Shown here one piece after another: positions 7,387-12,761 of a stretch of DNA of 12,761 bases. Positions within the stretch are counted from its first letter, which is position 1. Each line of letters begins with the position of its first letter. The translations under genes and the position numbers were made by a program. Below the pieces are notes generated by a model that was given only the letters and a program-made list of their open reading frames with translations, was not told the origin of the DNA and made no database searches. Location: NCBI GenBank assembly GCA_937863205.1, contig CALMGA010000417.1:1-12761 (forward strand), read 5' to 3'. This DNA is from an uncultured Beijerinckiaceae bacterium (GTDB taxonomy: Bacteria > Pseudomonadota > Alphaproteobacteria > Rhizobiales > Beijerinckiaceae).

Positions 7387-7396
7387 TCAAATTTGA
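7387..7396. promoter_or_regulatory. 10-bp AT-rich palindrome upstream of the ABC permease gene
   Basis: TCAAATTTGA is a perfect 10-bp palindrome 40 nt upstream of the permease start, in the short stretch between the IS701 relic and the gene. It could be a protein-binding site, part of an IS end, or chance in AT-rich DNA. I see no convincing sigma-70 promoter pair beside it. Confidence 0.2.
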
Positions 7397-7435
7397 AAAA
7401 CTCTGCGTCTCTCGTCACATCCGCCCCGAGGAGTT

Positions 7436-8311
7436 ATGGTGCTGATCGTGAATCGAACCCGCACCTACCACCTCGGGATCCTGTTAATGTCCGACTTCAC
7501 TCTGCCGCAGCTGAAAACCGCCAGCCTTAAATCTACGCCCTATCGCAACGCGCTTAAGTCGCAGTCCTATGTGATCCACGCCTTGATCCTACATGATATA
7601 AAAAGCCGCTTTTTTGGTAACGGGCTTGGCTATATCGTATCGATTCTCTGGCCGACGGTCCATATGATCGTGCTGATGGTGATGTTCCTCGTCGTAGGCA
7701 GGGCTGTGCCTTACGGTGATAGTGCAGCGCTTTATGCAGCAACTGGTGTTCTACCATACATAGCTTGGAATTATATTAGTCGCTTTGTCAGTCTTGGTAT
7801 GACATCCAATAGAAGCTTCATGGCTTATCCCGTTATCAAACCACTTGACATGATGTTTTCCCGAACAATTCTGGAGCTCGTAAGCATCTTTATCATCACA
7901 ATCGGCACTATCTTGATCCTGGCCGCATGCGAAGTAAAAGTCATCCCAAATGATCCGGGTGAAGCGGTTCTGGGACTTCTATCCGCTGTCGCACTTGGTA
8001 TCGGTTGCGGCTATCTCGTGTCCGTATTTTGCCTGATCCACCATTTCTTCAACGTCGTTTACGTTCTCTTCCTTATCCTGTTCTGGGTTACGAGCGGTTT
8101 AGCCATTAATCCTGAAGCATTGCCTGACCAGATCGGGCAGTATCTAGCCTGGAATCCTCTCCTGCACTGCATCGAATGGGTCAGAAAAGCCTATTACCTT
8201 GATTTTCCTGCCCACCTGCTGGATAAGAGCTATGTGCTCGAGGTTGCTGCCGGGACTTTCGTCCTCGGTCTCATCCTGGAGCGGTTGCTGCGGAAAGTCA
8301 CTCTGAGGTAG
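7436..8311 (+). CDS. ABC-2 type polysaccharide export permease (KpsM/Wzm-like)
   Basis: A 291-aa inner-membrane protein with six predicted hydrophobic spans after a ~45-aa cytoplasmic lead. It matches the ABC-2 permeases that export capsule or O-antigen polysaccharide with a KpsT/Wzt ATPase. Motifs are LILHDIKSRFFGNGLGYIVS (~51-70) followed by ILWP, YIAWNYISRFVSLGMTSN, then MAYPVIKPLDMMFSRTILEL. The C-terminal part has FWVTSGLAINPEALP, WNPLLHCIEWVRKAYYLDFP and a final transmembrane helix. The length is close to KpsM/BexB/CtrC-type proteins (~260-290). GAGGAG lies only 2 nt before the ATG at 7436, which is tight. The GTG at 7439 (spacing 5) or the ATG at 7487 (MSDFTLPQ) may be the true start. 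No ATPase gene is in view; IS debris flanks both sides. Codon use is clearly more AT-tolerant than the left block, which suggests transfer. Confidence 0.88.
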   Translation: MVLIVNRTRTYHLGILLMSDFTLPQLKTASLKSTPYRNALKSQSYVIHALILHDIKSRFFGNGLGYIVSILWPTVHMIVLMVMFLVVGRAVPYGDSAALYAATGVLPYIAWNYISRFVSLGMTSNRSFMAYPVIKPLDMMFSRTILELVSIFIITIGTILILAACEVKVIPNDPGEAVLGLLSAVALGIGCGYLVSVFCLIHHFFNVVYVLFLILFWVTSGLAINPEALPDQIGQYLAWNPLLHCIEWVRKAYYLDFPAHLLDKSYVLEVAAGTFVLGLILERLLRKVTLR

Positions 8312-8416
8312 ATGTGGCCGCGGGTTAGGAAACTCCCTAATCAATCGTCTCAAACGAAATTACCTAACATAAAATAGCAAAGCTTGAATTTTATTCTCGA
8401 CGATCTCGTTGTCCGC
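8312..8416. other. AT-rich intergenic stretch with no recognised gene
   Basis: About 100 nt after the permease stop. A small TTAGG/CCTAA inverted repeat with a 6-nt loop lies near 8326-8341, but it has no following T-run and is a weak terminator candidate. No ORF with a ribosome site is seen. Confidence 0.5.
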
Positions 8417-8519
8417 TAGAGCATCGGACCTTTAATCGGATCCGGTCCGATGCTCTAATTTGTTGTATCGCATCGGATTTGCCCGAAAACCGTTGCGCAC
8501 TTTTCGGTCCGATGCTCTA
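8417..8519. repeat. Two-hairpin interspersed palindromic repeat
   Basis: The first hairpin is a perfect 14-bp stem: tagagcatcggacc (8417-8430) pairs with ggtccgatgctcta (8444-8457) around a 13-nt loop. The second pairs gcatcgga (8470-8477) with tccgatgc (8508-8515) and ccgaaaa (8483-8489) with ttttcgg (8501-8507), leaving a 5-nt one-sided bulge and an 11-nt loop. The right arm ggtccgatgctcta recurs exactly at 8506-8519, so the two modules share an end sequence. Similar TAGAGCAT-bounded repeats are familiar in intergenic regions of alphaproteobacterial genomes. This is probably a REP/MITE-like element and not a terminator. The family comparison is from memory. Confidence 0.8.
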
Positions 8520-8986
8520 TCCTTTCGGTCACCGCGCCTCGATCTCCTCCGCTCGCGCGCGAGAGATCAGCGACACGTTGACGACCATAGCAAGATAAGG
8601 GGAGGGGTTCTCTCTACCTCATATATTCGTCGGCTTCGGCTCCTCGGCGTCCCGCCACAGACCGATCCACCGCAACAGCCAACGGGCGATCTCCCGGTTC
8701 CCGAACAAGGAACGTCCGCGCATGCCAGGGTCTGCGAAAACGCAGGGTCGGGCCGGCACTCGCGATGACGCGCCTGTCCATGTTGCCGCCCGACGACCCA
8801 ACGCCGTCGGCACCCGGGATAGGCAGCTGTCGCGGCTCGATAGCTGGCTTGTGCGTTCCCTGCCGACGCTTCGCCGACATCCTCACGAATGCTCGCGCAC
8901 GGCTCGGGGCCGATGCGGTTCACTACACCTTCATCGTGACGGACTTCCACCATCCGTTCCTTGCCGATCCCGCGGCGCAATGGTAA
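8520..8986. other. Degraded region without a recognisable gene
   Basis: Short ORFs overlap on both strands (minus 8619-8813 and 8614-8886, plus 8765-8986). None has a good ribosome site, a conserved motif I recognise, or consistent codon bias. A plus-strand segment (DAVHYTFIVTDFHHPFLADP, ~8915-8974) looks protein-like and could be a relic of an unknown gene. It is GC-rich compared with the permease before it, so it is probably remnant DNA from another insertion. Confidence 0.5.
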
Positions 8987-9004
8987 TTACCTTGCGAAAA
9001 CAGC

Positions 9005-9196
9005 GACGATCGCTGCAAGCTCGCCGGTGTTGAGCCGCAGCCCTACCTTGCCGACGTGATCACCCGCATCGCCGAAGGCCAATCCAACAGCCGCTTCGAC
9101 GACCTGCTGCTCTGGACTTTCCGGCGACTCCAGTTCTCAAGTGATAGCGTGAAGATACTGCAAGTAAAGCGCAAACCGCTCGCATCTTGCACTTAG
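9005..9196 (+). pseudogene. C-terminal fragment of an IS66-family transposase
   Basis: From 9014 frame 2 reads CKLAGVEPQPYLADVITRIA and then EGQSNSRFDDLLLWTF. This is the characteristic tail of IS66 transposases (family form: KLNGVDPQAWLADVLARIA...LDELLPWNW). Just upstream, AKTATIA in another frame resembles the preceding ERAATIYSLIE segment, with the intervening codons lost. The frame continues through unrelated AT-rich sequence to a stop at 9194-9196. Only about 36 residues of a roughly 500-aa protein remain, with no start, so it is a dead relic. TnpA/TnpB accessory genes are not seen. Confidence 0.7.
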
Positions 9197-9344
9197 CCTA
9201 CATCTTCCTACTGCTGCGAGGACCCGGTCGAGCCTCGAAGTAATTTCGAGACCCTGAGAGAAACACTACAAGATCCTGATTGGCAACATTATTTTTCGCG
9301 AACAAAAGAGTTGAGAAATCGTGCCTGAGCTTAGCCGAAAATGA
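9197..9344. other. AT-rich intergenic stretch downstream of the glycosyltransferase
   Basis: This stretch lies between the IS66 tail and the glycosyltransferase stop codon (the gene reads leftward). No ORF, hairpin with a T-run or other signal was recognised. A transcription terminator would be expected here but is not evident. Confidence 0.4.
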
Positions 9345-12146
9345 TTAGCGTTCTATTGGCCGAAGGGAAACGGCATTCGGCGCCGTTTGTGAACAGTTGA
9401 TGTTGTAGCTTGGGTCCATTCCGAGGATGTTTGCCCACCTCTGTTTGAAGCAACCAAGCTCGGACGCTATGATCTCCCCCTTGCTGACAGACTCGTAATG
9501 ATACAACTTGGCAAAGGCCGTGTATACGATCCGACCGAGCCGGCCTAGTCTGAGGCAGAAGTCGACGTCATTGTAGTTGATCCGCAAGGCTGGATCGAAG
9601 CCACCGACCGCTTCATAGTCGGCCTTGCGCACCGCAAGGCAAGCTCCTGTCACTGCCGAATAATTGCGAATGGTCAGGGCGCTGCCGACCAAGCCGGCGT
9701 CGACATCCGCGGCCCCGTAGTAAACATGCGAAGGTCCTTGCGCCAACATAAGGATTCCGGCGTGCTGAACCCGTCCGTCCGGGAACAGAAGTTTACCGCC
9801 GACTCCAACGATGCCGGGACGCTGCAGCCAAGCAACAAGTTCTTCAAGCCAGTCAGGCGTGATGATGGTCATATCGTCATTCAGCAGGACGATAAATTCG
9901 CCTCGGGCTGCCGCGACGCCGAAATTCACCTTCTCCGACATATTGAAGATCGGCTCGCGATAAGTGACGGTTACGACATCGAAGTCACGAAGCTGTTCTT
10001 GCAAAGCCGGTTCAACATCGCCGTTGTCGATAAGAATGATCTCGTAGTTGCGATATGTCGAGCGATCATGGATTGATCGCAAAAGATCAAGGATGTACCA
10101 ACGCGGGGTACCTGGCTCCAGACGACGCGCCGCGGTTGGGATAACGATGGTGATGAGCGGCTCGCCGAGCAGCTCGAGCTTCACGCGATGCGTGCCGGGG
10201 ATAGGGCCAGGTTTGACGTGGCCGGCTAAGCCTTCGGCATCAACATGAGCCTGCACTGCGCGTCGTGCCGCAAGCTCAGCTGCTGGCTTGGCCTCATGTC
10301 CGCTAGCGGTCGAGGTCGGCAACGTCCTCCAATGATAGAGCACGTCGGGAACGTGGACGATTGCGCGGGCTTTGACGCTGACGCGAAAAGCAAGATCATA
10401 ATCCTGCGCGAGATTGAACGCCGTGCGAAAGCCGCCGACGGCTTCCACCAGAGATCGCCGATAAACACCGAGATGACACGTGTACATACAGCTTAAAAAG
10501 AATTCGGGAGACCAATCAGGCTTGAAGAAAGGACCGCTTCGAACGCCGTCGTTGTCGATCTTATCTTCATCGGAGTAGAGCATGTCAGCAATCGGTGTTT
10601 GCTCGATCGCCGCAGCCATGGCCGAAAGGGCATGCAAGGCGAGTTCGTCGTCGTGATCTAGCAAGGCGACGAACTCGCCGCGCGCCATGAGTAATGCTTC
10701 GTTCGATGCAGCGGCGATGCCGATATTGTTACTCAAGCGCCTGTAGCTGATACGCGATTCATTGCGCGCCTGCTGCTCCAAGAATTCATGGAGGCCGACG
10801 TCTCTTGATCCATCATCAACGATGCAAAGTTCCCATCGAGCATCGGTTTGAGCCTTTACCGAGTCGATCGCCCTTTTTAAGAAAGTACGATCGGATTTGT
10901 AAGTTGGCATTAGGATCGAGAACAGCGGTGTGGTTGCTTTAGGTTGGACAGCTCCATACAGCTGCCGAATTTTGGCGGGGCTCATTCGACGCGCCTCGAT
11001 CCATCGTCGGTATGGATCCATGCAGTGATCGATGACGTCGGCTTGCTCACGAACAAATTGACTGATGTTCGCCCATTCAACCCGCTCAAGAAATTCTCGC
11101 TCCGAATGCAAGCACTTATCGCCATTCCAGCAATATCTATGATAGAGGTCGCGAATCGCGTCGCTGATCGCCACTCGGTTCACAGAAAAAACCCTGAAGG
11201 AGATCTCACATTCTGTATTGATTGGATCAAATCTTATAAAATTGCTATCGTTCTCAAGAAATACCAAAGCATTTACTTCAATATTATCTCCTCTCAGTGG
11301 AAATGAGAAAGCGTCGGCTTGCGAGAGACCTTGTCCCTGGTCGAAAAAGATCTCGGTAATCGCCTCACGCGCCGCCAGAAGGCGAATGTTCGTGCAAGTC
11401 GCTTCGATATGTAGTCGCAAGAAGCCAGCTGGCACATGTTTCTCAAGCGTGAACTGTGGGTCGTTGCCATTCGAGCGCCAGAGGTGATTCCCGACTTGAT
11501 CCAATACTTTGTTCGACTCGAATCGAGGCAATGTAAGCAGTTCTGGCTCTGTGCTGGATGACGTATCATTGTTGTGAATTGCAACAAAAGACTCTTCGGC
11601 GACCTCTTTCATAGCTGCCGACGGCCTTGGATTGCGTCCTTCGCTGCGACCATGCTTAAGGAAATGCAACAGCGGATTAACACCCGCTCTTGCAACATCG
11701 ACATTACGCTGTAAGTACCACAGAGTCTCAAAATCGAGCGAGGGATTACGATGCTCTTTCCATCCGCAGCTTAGGAAATGCAAGAGCGGGTTCATTTTCT
11801 CGCGGCGGGCATCCTCGTATTGTGTCAGGTACCATGATGTGTGAAAGAAAGGATTGGGATCGAGTCCGCGACGCCAGCCATATAGATTGAAATGCAATAC
11901 AGGATTATTCGCGGCCTTCCACAAGTCTGTCACTTGTCGAATGTAAAAGTCCACATCCAAGGCGTCGGCGCAAAGCGCATACTCTTGTCGATTACGCTTC
12001 AATCTTAAGCTGACAAGATACTTTAACGAAGCCGGTGCGCACCTCTGAAGCACAGCTTTGATTGTTGAAGTGCGCTTGCAATCTTCAAATGAGACATCTG
12101 AGTTGTTAGGAAGATTGAGATTTCCTGAATTCATACTCGTGTCCAT
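9345..12146 (-). CDS. Large bidomain glycosyltransferase (two GT2 domains) with N-terminal repeats
   Basis: A 933-aa protein without signal peptide or membrane spans, likely acting at the cytoplasmic face to build surface polysaccharide from nucleotide sugars. Residues ~60-178 hold three ~38-aa repeats of the form YL...D...NPLLHFLxxGWxEGRNPxxxF, for example VNPLLHFLKHGRSEGRNP. These occur in large bacterial glycan enzymes. A linker domain (~200-400) precedes GT2 domain 1 (~407-605). That domain starts FSILMPTYKSD and has CIVDDGS, the DxD-like ALLDHDDEL (494-502) and a QDYDLAFRVS/HWR end. GT2 domain 2 (~663-895) starts ITIVIPTA. It has ILIDNGD, VLLNDDM (753-759), FPDGRVQHAGILML and NDVDFCLRLGRLG. 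Both active-site sets look intact, so it may add two sugars or alternate linkages. The start at 12146 is the first Met of the frame and has only a weak ribosome site; 12134 is an alternative. Codon use is AT-tolerant compared with the left block. Confidence 0.9.
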   Translation of the reverse strand: MDTSMNSGNLNLPNNSDVSFEDCKRTSTIKAVLQRCAPASLKYLVSLRLKRNRQEYALCADALDVDFYIRQVTDLWKAANNPVLHFNLYGWRRGLDPNPFFHTSWYLTQYEDARREKMNPLLHFLSCGWKEHRNPSLDFETLWYLQRNVDVARAGVNPLLHFLKHGRSEGRNPRPSAAMKEVAEESFVAIHNNDTSSSTEPELLTLPRFESNKVLDQVGNHLWRSNGNDPQFTLEKHVPAGFLRLHIEATCTNIRLLAAREAITEIFFDQGQGLSQADAFSFPLRGDNIEVNALVFLENDSNFIRFDPINTECEISFRVFSVNRVAISDAIRDLYHRYCWNGDKCLHSEREFLERVEWANISQFVREQADVIDHCMDPYRRWIEARRMSPAKIRQLYGAVQPKATTPLFSILMPTYKSDRTFLKRAIDSVKAQTDARWELCIVDDGSRDVGLHEFLEQQARNESRISYRRLSNNIGIAAASNEALLMARGEFVALLDHDDELALHALSAMAAAIEQTPIADMLYSDEDKIDNDGVRSGPFFKPDWSPEFFLSCMYTCHLGVYRRSLVEAVGGFRTAFNLAQDYDLAFRVSVKARAIVHVPDVLYHWRTLPTSTASGHEAKPAAELAARRAVQAHVDAEGLAGHVKPGPIPGTHRVKLELLGEPLITIVIPTAARRLEPGTPRWYILDLLRSIHDRSTYRNYEIILIDNGDVEPALQEQLRDFDVVTVTYREPIFNMSEKVNFGVAAARGEFIVLLNDDMTIITPDWLEELVAWLQRPGIVGVGGKLLFPDGRVQHAGILMLAQGPSHVYYGAADVDAGLVGSALTIRNYSAVTGACLAVRKADYEAVGGFDPALRINYNDVDFCLRLGRLGRIVYTAFAKLYHYESVSKGEIIASELGCFKQRWANILGMDPSYNINCSQTAPNAVSLRPIER

Positions 12147-12164
12147 TTGCGTCTTAGGGTTGCA

Positions 12165-12260
12165 TCATGTCGAACCAAGGCACTTAAAGATGCTCTTTAA
12201 CGCAGCCGCTGTCACAGCGCCAGCTACTGTCGCGAAGGCGATCGCGGCCGGGGCGCTCAT
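12165..12260 (-). CDS. Possible 31-aa small hydrophobic protein or leader peptide
   Basis: The minus-strand ORF starts at the ATG at 12260, preceded by GGGGAG with a seven-base spacer, a better ribosome site than that of the glycosyltransferase itself. It ends with TGA at 12165, 18 nt upstream of the glycosyltransferase ATG. The peptide begins MSAPAAIAFATVAGAVTAAA, a single Ala/Val-rich hydrophobic helix, and ends with a short basic Lys/Cys-containing tail (LKSIFKCLGST). It could be a small membrane protein or a translationally coupled leader. It could also be chance, since any 30-codon frame in such DNA can arise randomly. I do not recognise a family. Confidence 0.35.
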   Translation of the reverse strand: MSAPAAIAFATVAGAVTAAALKSIFKCLGST

Positions 12261-12446
12261 TTCTGAGCTCCCCGGCCCAGATCCGAGCGGGCCCGATTCG
12301 GGCACTCGGCTCCCGCTTCGGGTGTTTGACGGCAACGCGCTGACTTGGCCAGGGATGCAGGATGCGTGGTCTCGGCAGCCAGTCAGCGGCAAGCTTCCTC
12401 ATCCGCTCCCATGTGGTGAAGTCCGTCTGGCTGCGACCCGCCGTGA

Positions 12447-12761
12447 TCCAGCGCAAGAACACCAACGGCTACCGTGCCACGTGTTCGGACTGCGGTCGGC
12501 GATCTCCCGACCGGGCCGAAAGAGGCCAGGTCCAGCGTACTGTCGATCGAGGGCGAGGCGGTCGTCGTTGCCTTTCGCAAGCACACGCGGCTGCCGCTCG
12601 ACGACTGCCTTTACGCGTGGCGGGCGACGATCCCGCACCTGACGCGCTCGTCGCTGCATCGTTGCCTGCGGCGACATGGCATTTCGCAACCGCCGTACGT
12701 CGAGGACGAGATCCCGGCCAAGAAGAAGTTCAAGGCCGACCCGATCGGCTATTTCCACATC
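12447..12761 (+). pseudogene. IS481-family transposase fragment, running off the window
   Basis: From about 12480 to the last base, frame 3 reads DLPTGPKEARSSVL, VVVAFRKHTRLPLDDCLYAW, TIPHLTRSSLHRCLRRHGIS and AKKKFKADPIGYFHI. This is the linker and start of the integrase core of IS481-family transposases. The window stops just before the first catalytic Asp (family form YFHIDIAE). The expected N-terminal helix-turn-helix (about 60 residues) is not found upstream. The frame is closed by TGA at 12444 and again at 12417, and the only in-frame start is a GTG at 12474 without a clear ribosome site. The copy therefore appears 5'-truncated or frameshifted. Whether the core beyond the window is intact cannot be seen. 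Confidence 0.8.

Noticed and set aside
8326..8341. TTAGG/CCTAA hairpin as terminator of the permease gene
   Set aside because: The stem is only 5 bp and there is no U-rich tract after it.
12058..12642. Plus-strand frame of 194 codons at the right end
   Set aside because: It starts inside the glycosyltransferase on the opposite strand and runs out of frame through the IS481 coding sequence. No ribosome site or motif is present.
1..12761. CRISPR array, tRNA, rRNA or toxin-antitoxin genes
   Set aside because: No regularly spaced repeats were seen beyond the short tandem arrays listed. No tRNA-like cloverleaf or rRNA sequence was recognised, and no paired small ORFs resemble known toxin-antitoxin families.

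Overview
The window looks like a piece of a high-GC alphaproteobacterial chromosome, probably Rhodospirillales-like. The evidence is the strongly GC-ending codons in the left 5 kb, the alphaproteobacterial character of the PrmA tail, DusA and CoxG-type proteins, and the hairpin repeat at 8417-8519. The genus cannot be read from the sequence. No single undescribed system is evident. The window is best read as a housekeeping block joined to a polysaccharide (capsule, O-antigen or exopolysaccharide) region that has been heavily broken up by insertion sequences.

Left block (1-5400), GC-rich and apparently intact. A partial ORF ends in the C-terminus of the L11 methyltransferase PrmA, but its first ~38 codons look like a Gfo/Idh/MocA oxidoreductase, so it is probably a chimera. 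Convergent to it are a Wzx/MOP-type polysaccharide flippase and a periplasmic substrate-binding protein of the branched-chain amino-acid type (both minus strand). Divergent from the latter, a CoxG-like SRPBCC protein lies 3 nt upstream of the tRNA-dihydrouridine synthase gene dusA. An 85-codon gene of unknown function follows. A 17-bp palindrome lies in the divergent intergenic region, and a 14-bp unit is repeated three times after dusA.

IS graveyard 1 (about 5400-7420). A multiply frameshifted IS5-family (IS427-like) transposase on the plus strand abuts a decayed IS701-family transposase on the minus strand. Each has lost a residue expected in its catalytic DDE triad.

Polysaccharide island (7436-12146), visibly lower in GC with AT-tolerant codons. 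It holds a KpsM/Wzm-type ABC-2 export permease with no ATPase partner in view, about 1 kb of debris, and a 933-aa glycosyltransferase. The debris contains a two-hairpin interspersed repeat and an IS66 transposase tail. The glycosyltransferase (minus strand) has three N-terminal repeats and two GT2 domains. A 31-codon ORF with a strong Shine-Dalgarno sequence sits 18 nt upstream of it. The window ends inside an IS481-family transposase remnant.

Working together: the flippase, the ABC permease and the glycosyltransferase all point to surface-polysaccharide assembly and export. The flippase belongs to the high-GC block. The permease and glycosyltransferase look acquired and separated from former partners by IS activity.
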